This document shows, piece by piece, positions 27,126 to 36,443 of a stretch of 64,000 bases of DNA; positions within the stretch are counted from its first letter, which is position 1, and the number at the start of each line of letters is the position of its first letter. The notes under the pieces are model-generated. The model was given only the letters and a program-made list of their open reading frames with translations. It was not told where the DNA came from and made no database searches. The position numbers and the translations under genes were made by a program. This DNA comes from Tenacibaculum finnmarkense genomovar ulcerans (lineage in GTDB: Bacteria > Bacteroidota > Bacteroidia > Flavobacteriales > Flavobacteriaceae). Location: NCBI RefSeq assembly GCF_900239495.1, contig NZ_OENE01000025.1, positions 168,019 to 232,018 on the forward strand, in the 5' to 3' direction.

Positions 27126-28337
27126 TTACATTTCTAAAGCTTTCTTAGGATTGTTATCCATTAATAACTCCATTGGGTTTTCTAAAGCTTCTTTAACAGC
27201 TACTAAGAACCCAACAGATTCACGACCATCAACAACTCTATGGTCATAAGATAATGCAACATACATAATTGGTTGAATTACTACTTCACCATTAACAGCC
27301 ATTGGTCTGTTTACAATGTTGTGCATTCCTAAAATTCCACTTTGTGGAGGATTTAAGATTGGAGTTGATAACATAGAACCAAAAACACCACCATTTGTAA
27401 TAGTAAATGTTCCACCAGTCATTTCATCCACCGTAATTTGCCCATCTCTAGCACGTAAAGCTAAACGCTTCACCTCGCTTTCAACACCTCTAAAAGATAA
27501 ATCTTCAGCATTTCTAATTACAGGAACCATTAATCCTTTAGGACCAGAAACTGCAATAGAAATATCTTGAAATTCATTTTTAATTTGGTAATCTCCATCA
27601 ATCATAGAGTTTACATCAGGATATAATTCTAAAGCTCTAACAACTGCTAAAGTGAAAAAAGACATAAATCCTAATCCTACTCCGTGCTTTGCTTTAAAGT
27701 CTTCTTTATATTCTTTACGTAAATCAAAAATTGGCTGCATGTTTACTTCGTTAAACGTCGTTAACATTGCAGTTTCGCTTTTTACAGCTACCAAACGTTG
27801 CGCTACTTTTCTACGCAACATTGACATTTTTTTACGCTCAGTTCCACGAGAACCGTTTGTAGGTTGCGTTCCCATAGAAGGTACCGCTTTTACAGCATCT
27901 TCTTTAGTTACACGACCATCTTTTCCTGTTCCTTTTACTGAACCGGCAGGGATTCCTTTTTCTGCTAACACTTTTTTAGCCGCAGGAGAAGCTGTTCCTG
28001 TTGCATAAGTTGCCGCCTTTGGAGTTTCCACTTTAGGAGCTACTGCTTTAGGAGCTTCTGCTGTTTTTGCTTCAGTAGAACTTCCACCAGCAGGTTTTGC
28101 TGCGCTCATATCAATAAGACACACTACAGCACCAACTTCAACAGCATCGCCTTCTTCTGCTTTTAAGGTGATAATTCCGCTTTCTTCCGCAGGTAATTCT
28201 AAGGTTGCTTTGTCAGAATCTACTTCCGCAATTGGCTGATCTTTTTCAACATAATCACCATCTTCAACTAACCACGTTGCTATTTCTACTTCTGTAATTG
28301 ACTCCCCCGGAGAAGGAACTTTCATTTCTAAAATCAT
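27126..28337 (-). CDS. sucB: Dihydrolipoyllysine-residue succinyltransferase (E2 of 2-oxoglutarate dehydrogenase)
   Basis: TCA cycle: transfers the succinyl group from lipoate to CoA. N-terminal lipoyl domain with the lipoylated Lys in [12 protein letters not shown] (about residue 44), an Ala/Pro/Lys-rich linker, peripheral-subunit-binding domain ([20 protein letters not shown]), and the catalytic domain ending with [16 protein letters not shown] (His/Asp active site). 403 aa. It follows sucA by 51 bp; the E3 dihydrolipoamide dehydrogenase is not in the window. Confidence 0.96.
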   Translation of the reverse strand: MILEMKVPSPGESITEVEIATWLVEDGDYVEKDQPIAEVDSDKATLELPAEESGIITLKAEEGDAVEVGAVVCLIDMSAAKPAGGSSTEAKTAEAPKAVAPKVETPKAATYATGTASPAAKKVLAEKGIPAGSVKGTGKDGRVTKEDAVKAVPSMGTQPTNGSRGTERKKMSMLRRKVAQRLVAVKSETAMLTTFNEVNMQPIFDLRKEYKEDFKAKHGVGLGFMSFFTLAVVRALELYPDVNSMIDGDYQIKNEFQDISIAVSGPKGLMVPVIRNAEDLSFRGVESEVKRLALRARDGQITVDEMTGGTFTITNGGVFGSMLSTPILNPPQSGILGMHNIVNRPMAVNGEVVIQPIMYVALSYDHRVVDGRESVGFLVAVKEALENPMELLMDNNPKKALEM

Positions 28338-28388
28338 CAGTACTAAATTTTATATATCTGAAATTATATTTTTTTTAATCGAAATTTT

Positions 28389-31115
28389 TTAATCGAAAAC
28401 TTTGTCTAACACCTCTTGATGACGACGTTTGTAACGTGCACTTGAACCAGCTGCTGGTGCCGAACGGTAATCTCTCGATGCACATTCTAACCTCGCTAAT
28501 TCAAAACGTTCTAACATATAGCTCCAAGACCCCATATTTTTAGGTTCTTCTTGTGCCCAAACATAACGCTCAACATTTGGATATTTATCCATAATTGTTT
28601 TTATCTGCTCGTTATGTAATGGGAATAACTGCTCTATTCTTACTAAAGCAACATCCTCTCTTGCTAATTGCTCACGTTCTGCTAATAAATCATAATAAAA
28701 TTTACCTGTACAGAATACCATTTTTTTCACTTTTGAAGTATCAATAGTATCATCAATAACTTCTTGGAAACTTCCATGAGCTAAATCTTCAATAGTATTG
28801 ACTGCTTTTGGCAAACGCAATAAACTTTTAGGAGTAAAAACTACTAAAGGTTTTCTAAATTCACGCTTCATTTGACGACGTAAAATATGATACATATTTG
28901 CAGGTGTCGAACAATTTGCGATCGTCCAGTTATCGGTTGCTGATGACTGTAAAAAACGCTCCATTCTACCTGACGAATGCTCAGGTCCTTGCCCTTCATA
29001 TCCGTGAGGTAATAACATTACCAAACCGTTTTGTAGTTTCCATTTAGCTTCAGCTGAACAAACATATTGATCAAATACAATTTGTGCTCCGTTAGCAAAA
29101 TCACCAAACTGAGCTTCCCAAATAGTTAAAGTATTTGGCGCTGCCATAGCATATCCGTAGTCAAAACCTAAAACACCATATTCCGATAAATGAGAATTAT
29201 AAATTGTCATTTCTCCTTTATTCTTGGTGTTAGTGTTTAATAAATTAACACGTTCTAAAGTTTGTTCATCACGCATAATTGCATGACGGTGCGAGAAAGT
29301 TCCTCTTTCTACATCTTCTCCTGAAATACGAATATTAAATCCTTCTTCTAGTAAAGTTCCGTAGGCTAAGTTTTCTGCCGTTCCCCAATCTAATAGGTTT
29401 TCTTCAAAAACCATTTTTTTACGCCCTTGTAAAATACGCTCCGCTTTACGAACAAACTTATGTCCTTGTGGCGTTGTTGAAATTACTTCTGCGATATCTT
29501 TTAATGCTTCAACTGAATACGTAGTATCTGTTGATTGTAGCATGTCTTGTAATTGCTTGCGTACAAACCCATCCCATACCTCTGGCATGAATTCTTGTAT
29601 CTTAGAGGTTGTTTTTTTCTTCGATTCTGTAAATTCGACTTCTAAATGTGCTTTAAATTCGTCGGTAATTTCTTTTACATAATCCGCAGAAATACTTCCT
29701 TCTGATATTAATTTTTCGGCATATATTTCTTTGGCATTTTTATGCTTAGAAATTGCTTTATATAAATCAGGCTGTGTAAAACGAGGCTCATCACCTTCAT
29801 TATGCCCATATTTACGATATCCTAATAAATCAATATAAATGTCTTTTTTGAATTTCATTCGATATTCAACAGCCATTTCCATTGCATGACAAACCGCTTC
29901 GGCATCATCAGCATTTACGTGTAATACTGGCGATAAAGTTACCTTTGCAACATCGGTACAATAGGTACTCGAACGGGCATCTAAATAATTGGTTGTAAAA
30001 CCTACTTGATTGTTTACAACCACATGAATTGTTCCGCCTGTTTTATAACCGTTTAAGGTCATCATTTGCGCCATTTCATATACAATTCCTTGCCCTGCAA
30101 TTGCGGCATCTCCATGTACTATTATAGGTAATATTTTACTATTGTCTCCTTTGTAATCTAAATCTACTTTTGCACGAACAATTCCTTCGGCAACAGCAGC
30201 TACGGTTTCTAAATGCGATGGATTTGGTACTAAATTCATCTTCATTTTCTGACCGCCTTTGTAGGCTTTACTTAGGGTTAAACCTAAGTGATACTTTACA
30301 TCACCGTCAATATCTTGATCTTCAAAATCTTTCCCTTCAAATTCACTGAATAAATCACGAACTGGTTTTTTAAAGATGTTTACCAAGGTATTTAAACGAC
30401 CACGATGCGCCATTCCTAATACACATTCTTCTACGCCGTATTTCTCGGCAGCATCACGAAGTGCTACACTAACTCCAGGAATTAATGTTTCACCACCCTC
30501 TACAGAAAAACGTTTCTGCCCAACATATTTTGTTTGTAAAAAACTTTCAAAAGTTGATGCTTGGTTTAATTTTGTTAAAATGTATTTTTTTGCTTCTACA
30601 TCATAATTAGACTGGTTATCGTTTTTATTCAAACGAGTTTGCCACCAATTTAATTCATCAGGGTTGCGTAAATACATGTATTCTACCCCAATACTTTCAC
30701 AAAAAATTGCTTTTAAGTGTTTAATTATTTCAGTTAAGGTTGTTGAACCTATGCCTAAAATATCACCTGCATTAAAAACCGTTGCTAAATCAGTTTTGTT
30801 TAATCCGAAGGTTTCAATGTCTAATGATGGTGTGTATTTTCTACGATCACGAACTGGATTTGTTTTAGTAAACAAGTGCCCTCGTGTGCGGTAACCGTTT
30901 ATTAAATCAATTACCAAAAACTCTTTACGTACTTCGTCAGGTACTTCTACCGAAACTTCCTCATCAGTTAAAGAGTAATCTTCATTGGCTAGATCATAAC
31001 CCTGAAAAAAACTCCGCCAACTTGGTTCTACCGTATCTGGATTTTTTTGATATTGTTCATATAAATCACTTATAAAACCTGTATGTGCTGCGTTCAAGAA
31101 CGAAAACTTGTCCAT
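28389..31115 (-). CDS. sucA: 2-oxoglutarate dehydrogenase E1 component
   Basis: Thiamine-diphosphate enzyme decarboxylating 2-oxoglutarate. The start at 31115 (MDKFSFLNAAHTGFI) is preferred because the family begins there; an ATG 45 bp upstream adds an unrelated segment. Motifs: LIPGVSVALRDAAEKYGV, GMAHRGRLN, GDAAIAGQGIVYE with downstream NNQVGFTT for the ThDP/Mg site, GHNEGDEPRFTQP, and the C-terminal EGQGPEHSSGRMERF. 908 aa, normal for SucA/OdhA. Promoter at 31158-31165. Confidence 0.96.
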   Translation of the reverse strand: MDKFSFLNAAHTGFISDLYEQYQKNPDTVEPSWRSFFQGYDLANEDYSLTDEEVSVEVPDEVRKEFLVIDLINGYRTRGHLFTKTNPVRDRRKYTPSLDIETFGLNKTDLATVFNAGDILGIGSTTLTEIIKHLKAIFCESIGVEYMYLRNPDELNWWQTRLNKNDNQSNYDVEAKKYILTKLNQASTFESFLQTKYVGQKRFSVEGGETLIPGVSVALRDAAEKYGVEECVLGMAHRGRLNTLVNIFKKPVRDLFSEFEGKDFEDQDIDGDVKYHLGLTLSKAYKGGQKMKMNLVPNPSHLETVAAVAEGIVRAKVDLDYKGDNSKILPIIVHGDAAIAGQGIVYEMAQMMTLNGYKTGGTIHVVVNNQVGFTTNYLDARSSTYCTDVAKVTLSPVLHVNADDAEAVCHAMEMAVEYRMKFKKDIYIDLLGYRKYGHNEGDEPRFTQPDLYKAISKHKNAKEIYAEKLISEGSISADYVKEITDEFKAHLEVEFTESKKKTTSKIQEFMPEVWDGFVRKQLQDMLQSTDTTYSVEALKDIAEVISTTPQGHKFVRKAERILQGRKKMVFEENLLDWGTAENLAYGTLLEEGFNIRISGEDVERGTFSHRHAIMRDEQTLERVNLLNTNTKNKGEMTIYNSHLSEYGVLGFDYGYAMAAPNTLTIWEAQFGDFANGAQIVFDQYVCSAEAKWKLQNGLVMLLPHGYEGQGPEHSSGRMERFLQSSATDNWTIANCSTPANMYHILRRQMKREFRKPLVVFTPKSLLRLPKAVNTIEDLAHGSFQEVIDDTIDTSKVKKMVFCTGKFYYDLLAEREQLAREDVALVRIEQLFPLHNEQIKTIMDKYPNVERYVWAQEEPKNMGSWSYMLERFELARLECASRDYRSAPAAGSSARYKRRHQEVLDKVFD

Positions 31116-31334
31116 ATTTTTTTTACTATGCTTTTCTGTCAATAAGAATAATCGACACAAAAATACAACTTTTACTAAAAACTAAACTTTATTTTACGCT
31201 TAATTTGATACGTTTATTTTTTTAAACAAATAAGCAGTCCTATTTTAAATTCTAAACACCAATACCGTAATAAACTGATAAACAGCACCAAATCAATAAA
31301 TAGTGAAATTTATTTAATTTTTTATCAAAAAAAA
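31116..31334. other. Intergenic region between sucA and the tRNA-Asn genes
   Basis: AT-rich, no ORF. It carries the sucA promoter at its left end; the middle (31190-31320) shows no repeat or structure that I can identify. Confidence 0.5.
31158..31165 (-). promoter_or_regulatory. -7 promoter box of sucA-sucB
   Basis: TATTTTTG on the minus strand matches TAnnTTTG, 42 bp before the sucA ATG at 31115. Confidence 0.6.
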
Positions 31335-31365
31335 TTTGTAGATATAAAAAAAGGTCTTAAATTTG
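31335..31365 (+). promoter_or_regulatory. Promoter of the tRNA-Asn genes, full Bacteroidota consensus
   Basis: TTTG (31335-31338), 19 bases, then TAAATTTG (31358-31365): an exact TTG-N19-TAnnTTTG arrangement. It lies 31 bp before the first tRNA-Asn, with no competing promoter nearby. Confidence 0.8.
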
Positions 31366-31396
31366 CACTCGCAATTAAAGACGTTTGTTTTTAAAT

Positions 31397-31470
31397 TCCT
31401 CCTTAGCTCAGTTGGTTAGAGCATCTGACTGTTAATCAGAGGGTCTTAGGTTCGAGTCCTAAAGGAGGAG
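31397..31470 (+). tRNA. tRNA-Asn (anticodon GTT), copy 1
   Basis: Acceptor TCCTCCT/AGGAGGA with discriminator G, D-loop AGCTCAGTTGGTTAGAGC, anticodon stem TCTGA/TCAGA with loop CTGTTAA, T-arm GTTCGAGTC. CCA is not encoded. Confidence 0.96.
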
Positions 31471-31537
31471 CAAATTAAACATAGGAAACTGTAACTTCCT
31501 TAATAGTTACAACACATATTTTGTTCTATATGAACAT

Positions 31538-31611
31538 TCCTCCTTAGCTCAGTTGGTTAGAGCATCTGACTGTTAATCAGAGGGTCTTAGGTTCGAGTCC
31601 TAAAGGAGGAG
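31538..31611 (+). tRNA. tRNA-Asn (anticodon GTT), copy 2
   Basis: All 74 bases equal those of copy 1, 141 bp downstream, while the spacer between the copies is unrelated to the flanks. CCA not encoded. It is closed by the terminator at 31621. Confidence 0.96.
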
Positions 31612-31620
31612 CTTTAAAAG

Positions 31621-31656
31621 AAAAGACTTACATTTACGTGTAAGTCTTTTTTATTT
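31621..31656 (+). terminator. Terminator of the tRNA-Asn unit, directly before bioF
   Basis: AAAAGACTTACA pairs with TGTAAGTCTTTT around a 6-nt loop and runs into TTTTATTTTT. Only 10-15 bp remain before the bioF ATG (31666), so bioF has either read-through transcription or a very short leader. Confidence 0.88.
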
Positions 31657-31665
31657 TTACACAAT

Positions 31666-32799
31666 ATGCAATTCCCAAAAAAACTCAGTACCAAATTACT
31701 TGTTCGAACTAAAAATCAAGCATTAAGAACACTTGATCAAGTAAATAACACCCCTATTTTAATTGATTTTTCTTCGAATGATTATCTAGGTTTTGCAAAA
31801 TCGGAAGTGATTTTTAATAAAACACATCAGTTTTTAGTTGATAACAACATTTTACAAAATGGCGCAACGGGTTCTCGCCTACTTTCAGGAAATCATCCTT
31901 TATATAATAGTATCGAAAAAGAACTTGCTGAATTCCATAATTCCGAAGAAGCGTTAATTTTTAATTCGGGTTACGATGCTAATATTGGTTTTTTCTCATC
32001 AGTACCTCAACGAGGCGACATTATTTTATATGATGAATTTATCCACGCTTCTATTCGCGATGGAATTCAGTTATCGAATGCGCAATCTTTTAAATTCAAA
32101 CATAATAATTTAGAAGATTTAGAGAAAAAAATCAGCAAACATCGCTTAAAAAATGATGCTGAAATTTATGTAGTAACAGAAGCTGTTTTTTCTATGGATG
32201 GTGATGCCCCTGATTTAATAGCAATGTCTGAAATCATCCAAAAAAATAATGTCCATTTTATTATAGATGAAGCACATGCTGTTGGAGTTTTCAATAAAGG
32301 ATTAGTGCAAGAATTAAAGATAGAAAATGCCGTTTTTGCTAGAATAATCACCTTCGGAAAAGCAATGGGTTGCCACGGAGCGGTTATTTTAACAAGTAAA
32401 GAATTAAAGCAATATTTAGTCAATTTTTCAAGAAGTTTTATTTATACCACAGGATTATCGCCACATAGTTTGGCAACTATAAAATTTGCATATTTCGAAT
32501 TAATAGAAAGTCATGCAAAAGAAAATCTTCAAGAAAATATTTTATTTTTCAAACAAGAAATCAACAGATTACAGCTTCATTTTATAGCAAGTAATTCGGC
32601 AATTCATTGTTGTATTATTTCAGGAAATGAAAATGTAAAAACAATTTCAAAAAAATTGCAAGAAAAAGGATTTGATGTAAAAGCAATTTTATCGCCCACA
32701 GTAAATAAAGGAGAAGAAAGGTTGCGTTTTTGCTTACATTCCTATAATTCTTTTGAAGAAATCACTGCTGTTTTAGAACATCTTGCTACTTTTGTTTAA
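31666..32799 (+). CDS. bioF: 8-amino-7-oxononanoate synthase BioF
   Basis: PLP enzyme condensing pimeloyl-ACP/CoA with alanine, the first dedicated ring-forming step of biotin synthesis. Alpha-oxoamine synthase fold: NDYLGFAK, GSRLLSGNHPLYNSIE, SGYDANIGF, DEAHAVGVF and the PLP lysine in TFGKAMGCHG. At 377 aa it resembles BioF rather than the CoA ligase Kbl (a true kbl lies at 45838). It heads a run of biotin genes in which it is 6 bp from the next ORF. Confidence 0.9.
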   Translation: MQFPKKLSTKLLVRTKNQALRTLDQVNNTPILIDFSSNDYLGFAKSEVIFNKTHQFLVDNNILQNGATGSRLLSGNHPLYNSIEKELAEFHNSEEALIFNSGYDANIGFFSSVPQRGDIILYDEFIHASIRDGIQLSNAQSFKFKHNNLEDLEKKISKHRLKNDAEIYVVTEAVFSMDGDAPDLIAMSEIIQKNNVHFIIDEAHAVGVFNKGLVQELKIENAVFARIITFGKAMGCHGAVILTSKELKQYLVNFSRSFIYTTGLSPHSLATIKFAYFELIESHAKENLQENILFFKQEINRLQLHFIASNSAIHCCIISGNENVKTISKKLQEKGFDVKAILSPTVNKGEERLRFCLHSYNSFEEITAVLEHLATFV

Positions 32800-32805
32800 A
32801 AAACA

Positions 32806-33183
32806 ATGCGCGATAATTATACGATTTTAACCATTTTTGAAAATTCTACCGAAGCTCACCTTTTAAAATCTAAATTAGATTCAGATAATATTAGAACCTC
32901 ATTAATGGATGAAAAAACTATTGATACTGACCCATTAATGAGTCAAGCAATAGGTGGTGTAAAATTATTAGTTCATAATAATGATTTAGAAAAAGCGCTA
33001 CATATTTTTAATGAAATAAGAGCTTATGAAAAAGATGAAAACGATAATTCTATATATTGTAAAGAATGTAATTCTTCTAGAATATTAGTTGCTCCACCTC
33101 AACGAAAAAACTTTTTCTTTATGTTATTTCCTTTTTTTGAAAGCAGAAAATTAATTTGTAACGATTGTAAAACAATCTTTTAA
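32806..33183 (+). CDS. DUF2007-like protein with C-terminal zinc ribbon
   Basis: 125 residues. The N-terminal half (about 5-75) resembles the DUF2007 domain, a small ferredoxin-like fold often annotated as a putative signal-transducing protein: YTILTIFENSTEAHLLKSKL and GGVKLLVHNNDLEKALHI. The C-terminal half carries CKECNSSRI and ICNDCKTIF, two CxxC knuckles that would bind one zinc. It lies 6 bp after bioF and its stop is directly followed by the bioD ATG, so it is translated with biotin genes, but its role is unknown. Confidence 0.7.
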   Translation: MRDNYTILTIFENSTEAHLLKSKLDSDNIRTSLMDEKTIDTDPLMSQAIGGVKLLVHNNDLEKALHIFNEIRAYEKDENDNSIYCKECNSSRILVAPPQRKNFFFMLFPFFESRKLICNDCKTIF

Positions 33184-33804
33184 ATGAAAAAATATTTTAT
33201 TACAGGAATTTCTACAGAAGTAGGAAAAACAGTTGCATCGGCAATATTTACCGAAGCCTTAAAAGCTGATTATTGGAAACCCATACAAGCGGGCGAATTA
33301 GAGGATTCCGATTCTCATAAAATCAAGAAATTTATTTCGAATAAAAAAACAATAATCCACCCAAATTCCTATGCCTTAAAAACACCGATGAGTCCACATG
33401 CGGCGGCAGAAATCGAGAACATAACTATTGATTTAGCTAAAATTATCGAACCAAAAACTGATAACGAAAATTTAGTTATTGAAGGTGCTGGTGGACTTTT
33501 TGTTCCTTTAAACAATACCGATACTATTTTAGATATTATAAAACCTGATTATAAAGTAATTGTGGTTTCTCGTCATTATTTAGGCAGTATTAATCATTCC
33601 TTATTAACCGTAAATTTATTGAAAGAAAAAGGTTTTGATGTTTCCATTATTTTTTCTGGAGATGAGCATAAAACCACCGAACAAATCATCAAAAAGATGA
33701 CAAACGTTCCTATAATAGGACGAATTGACGAAGAACCTTATTTTGATAAAAGCGTGATTAAAGAATATGCCGATATTTTTAGAGATAATTTAATCAATTT
33801 ATAA
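33184..33804 (+). CDS. bioD: Dethiobiotin synthase BioD
   Basis: ATP-dependent ureido-ring closure of 7,8-diaminononanoate with CO2. P-loop GISTEVGKTVAS at the N-terminus, YWKPIQAG and EGAGGLFVPLNNT (the substrate and Mg-binding motifs) are clear. 206 aa, slightly short but complete. It begins immediately after the DUF2007-like gene. Confidence 0.95.
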   Translation: MKKYFITGISTEVGKTVASAIFTEALKADYWKPIQAGELEDSDSHKIKKFISNKKTIIHPNSYALKTPMSPHAAAEIENITIDLAKIIEPKTDNENLVIEGAGGLFVPLNNTDTILDIIKPDYKVIVVSRHYLGSINHSLLTVNLLKEKGFDVSIIFSGDEHKTTEQIIKKMTNVPIIGRIDEEPYFDKSVIKEYADIFRDNLINL

Positions 33805-33806
33805 GC

Positions 33807-33905
33807 TGGTCACACTGAACTCGTTTCAGGGTCGCATTAACATAAGAACGCCCTATTTCGATAAAAAATAATTACACTGGATTTTTATGCGATGCTGAAA
33901 TAAAA
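33807..33905. repeat. Intergenic inverted repeat between bioD and bioA
   Basis: TTTCAGGGTCGCAT (33824-33837) and ATGCGATGCTGAAA (33887-33900) are inverted with two mismatches, and the left flank reads GGTCACACTGAACTCG. This is the look of a dispersed palindromic intergenic element, here inserted inside a biotin operon. Only one copy of this type is in the window. Confidence 0.55.
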
Positions 33906-33925
33906 TCTAGCCAAAAACATAAATT

Positions 33926-35191
33926 ATGACATTACAAGAAAGAGATAAAAAACATTTGTGGCATCCTTTAAAACAGCATCAAACACACCCTGATAGCTTA
34001 GGAATTGTAAAAGCAAAAGGCTGTATTTTAACCGATGAAAAAGGCAATGAATATATTGATGCCATTTCATCGTGGTACACTTGTATGTTTGGGCATTGCA
34101 ACGATTTTATTACCAGCCGAGTTTACCAACAAATGCAAACATTAGACCAAATAATGTTTAGCGATTTTACCCACGAACCTGCGGTGAAATTATCCGAAGA
34201 ACTGATTAAAATTTTGCCTAAAAATCAAAATAGAATCTTTTTTAACGATAATGGCTCAACGGCAGTTGAAGCTTCGATTAAAATGGCGTTGCAATATTAC
34301 TTTAATAAAGGCGAAAAACGAAGTACTTTTATTGCCTTTGAAAACGGTTTTCATGGCGATACTTTTGGCGCAATGTCGGTTTCTGGCTTATCTGCTTACA
34401 ATGGTCCTTTTGAAGATTTTTTAATGGATATTAAACGAATCCCTGTTCCTGATGGTTCAAATAATAATGAAATTATTAAAGAACTAGAAAATATAATTTC
34501 TAAAAATGATATTGCAGGTTTTATTTACGAACCTTTAGTGCAAGGTGCTGCGGGAATGAAAATTCATGAAGCTTCCGATTTAAATGAAATTTTAAAATAT
34601 CTTAAAAACAAAAATATTTTAACAATTGCCGATGAAGTAATGACAGGTTTTGGAAAAACAGGAAACAATTTTGCTTCGGATGAAATTGCCACAAAACCCG
34701 ATATTATTTGCTTGAGTAAAGCCCTAACTGGCGGATTAGTGCCGATGGCAATTACTTCGTGTACCGAAGAAATTTACAGTACTTTTTTAAGCAATGATAT
34801 TGCCAAAGGATTTTTTCACTGTCATACCTATTCAGCAAATCCGATTGCTTGTAGTGCAGCTTTAGCAACTATTGAATTATTACAAACTAAAGAAATTCAA
34901 GATAGTATTGAGTTTATTTCAAATGCTCACAAAACGTTTGAAGATAAAATTAAGCAACATTCAAAAGTAGCTTCAACACGCTGTAAAGGTGTTATTTTAG
35001 CGATCGATTTGAAAACAAATGCCAATCGTTACGGAAGTTTACGCGATGAATTATTAAAATATTTTATGGAAGATGGTGTTTTTTTACGCCCGCTAGGAAA
35101 TACCATTTACATTCAGCCACCTTATGTAATTACCGAAAAACAACTAAAAAAAGTATATACAACTATTGAAAAGGTTTTAGATATCTTCTAA
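33926..35191 (+). CDS. bioA: Adenosylmethionine--8-amino-7-oxononanoate aminotransferase BioA
   Basis: PLP aminotransferase (class III) converting KAPA to DAPA using AdoMet as amino donor. N-terminal HLWHPLKQHQ, SSWYTCMFGHCND, GSTAVEASIKMA, FHGDTFGAMSVSG, the PLP-binding DEVMTGFGKTG and the Schiff-base lysine in CLSKALTGGLVPMA. 421 aa. Separated from bioD by an inserted intergenic repeat. Confidence 0.95.
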   Translation: MTLQERDKKHLWHPLKQHQTHPDSLGIVKAKGCILTDEKGNEYIDAISSWYTCMFGHCNDFITSRVYQQMQTLDQIMFSDFTHEPAVKLSEELIKILPKNQNRIFFNDNGSTAVEASIKMALQYYFNKGEKRSTFIAFENGFHGDTFGAMSVSGLSAYNGPFEDFLMDIKRIPVPDGSNNNEIIKELENIISKNDIAGFIYEPLVQGAAGMKIHEASDLNEILKYLKNKNILTIADEVMTGFGKTGNNFASDEIATKPDIICLSKALTGGLVPMAITSCTEEIYSTFLSNDIAKGFFHCHTYSANPIACSAALATIELLQTKEIQDSIEFISNAHKTFEDKIKQHSKVASTRCKGVILAIDLKTNANRYGSLRDELLKYFMEDGVFLRPLGNTIYIQPPYVITEKQLKKVYTTIEKVLDIF

Positions 35192-35221
35192 AAAACTTTC
35201 ATTACTTCTGATTTTTACTGT

Positions 35222-35229
35222 TACTTTTG
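35222..35229 (+). promoter_or_regulatory. -7 promoter box before the ketoacyl synthase
   Basis: TACTTTTG matches TAnnTTTG and lies 16 bp before the TTG start at 35246. No good -33 element is visible, so it may be a secondary promoter inside the biotin operon. Confidence 0.5.
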
Positions 35230-35245
35230 TCCAAAATTAAACGTA

Positions 35246-36388
35246 TTGAAACAAGCTATTTCTATCACCTCTTTTGCCTCGGTTTCTCCTTTGGGAAGTA
35301 AGCCTGCGCAAATTTGGGAGAACTATTTAAACGACCATCATTTCTTATCGCAAGAAAATGATATTTGGGCAGGAAGATTAACTTCTGATGATAAAATTGC
35401 GATTCAAGAAATTCGAAATTCCGATACTAAATATAAAAACTTAGACGATTCGGTTTTATACACCATTTTTGTAGCACGAAAGGCTATCGAAAAAAATAAC
35501 TGGACATCTGAAGATAACTTTGGAATAAATATTGGTTCGTCAAGAGGTGCGACTTCTTTGTTTGAAAAATATCATAAAGAATTTTTAGAAACAGGAAAAT
35601 CATCAACTTTAAGTTCGCCAACCACTACTTTAGGAAATATTTCATCGTGGATTGCCCACGATTTACAATCAAATGGTCCTGAAATTTCGCATTCTATTAC
35701 CTGTTCAACAGGTTTACATTCGTTATTAAATGGAATTGCTTGGTTACAATCGGGGATGTCGGAAAAATTTATGATTGGTGCGAGTGAAGCTTCTTTAACC
35801 GATTTTACCTTTGCACAAATGCAGGCTTTAAAGGTCTATTCGAAAGAAAATGACCAATATCCGTGTAAGGCTTTTGATTTGGATAAAAAAAGAAACACCA
35901 TGGTTTTAGGTGAAGCGGCGGCGGTTTTTTGTTTAGAAAAAGGTATCAAAGAAAATGCAATTGCCCTTATTAAAGGCATCGGTTTTGCTACCGAAGTTTT
36001 AAAACACAATACATCGGTTACTGCAAATGCTGACTGTTTTCAAAAATCTATGAAAATGGCTTTAGCAGATATTTCTACAGATGAAATTGATGTTATTGTA
36101 ATGCACGCACCTGGAACTATTAGAGGCGATCAATCGGAAATTAATGCGATTCATGAAGTTTTTGGCGATAAAAAACCTTTTTTAACCACCAATAAATGGA
36201 AAGTTGGGCATACTTTTGGTACTTCTGGATTACTTAGTTTAGAGTTAGCAATACTAATGTTGCAACATCAGAAAGTGATTGAAGTTCCGTTTGCTGAAAA
36301 ACAAAATCATCCGAAGAAAATAAAATATATTTTAGTTAATGCTGTTGGTTTTGGTGGTAATGCTGTTTCTGTATTACTATCGAAATAA
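35246..36388 (+). CDS. Beta-ketoacyl-ACP synthase-like protein in the biotin cluster
   Basis: Condensing enzyme of the KAS I/II fold with an intact Cys-His-His triad: Cys in SITCSTGLHSL, His in VMHAPGTIRGD and His in KWKVGHTFGTSG. N-terminal ITSFASVSPLGSKP fits the family start, supporting the TTG start at 35246. 380 aa, somewhat shorter than housekeeping FabF. Position between bioA and bioB, with no bioC, bioH or bioW nearby, suggests it feeds pimeloyl-chain synthesis; that function is inferred from context only. Confidence 0.82.
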   Translation: MKQAISITSFASVSPLGSKPAQIWENYLNDHHFLSQENDIWAGRLTSDDKIAIQEIRNSDTKYKNLDDSVLYTIFVARKAIEKNNWTSEDNFGINIGSSRGATSLFEKYHKEFLETGKSSTLSSPTTTLGNISSWIAHDLQSNGPEISHSITCSTGLHSLLNGIAWLQSGMSEKFMIGASEASLTDFTFAQMQALKVYSKENDQYPCKAFDLDKKRNTMVLGEAAAVFCLEKGIKENAIALIKGIGFATEVLKHNTSVTANADCFQKSMKMALADISTDEIDVIVMHAPGTIRGDQSEINAIHEVFGDKKPFLTTNKWKVGHTFGTSGLLSLELAILMLQHQKVIEVPFAEKQNHPKKIKYILVNAVGFGGNAVSVLLSK

Positions 36389-36402
36389 ACTATTTAAAAT
36401 AA

Positions 36403-36434
36403 AAAATGGTTTTGATTAAAATCAAAACCATTTT
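36403..36434. terminator. Bidirectional terminator
   Basis: AAAATGGTTTTGAT and ATCAAAACCATTTT form a 14-bp perfect stem with loop TAAA, placed between the convergent ketoacyl synthase and lipoprotein genes. Confidence 0.88.
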
Positions 36435-36443
36435 AAATAATTA

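Noticed and set aside
31666..32799. A second kbl
   Set aside because: Same fold, but the shorter length, the sequence around the PLP lysine (TFGKAMGCHG) and the biotin neighbours favour BioF.
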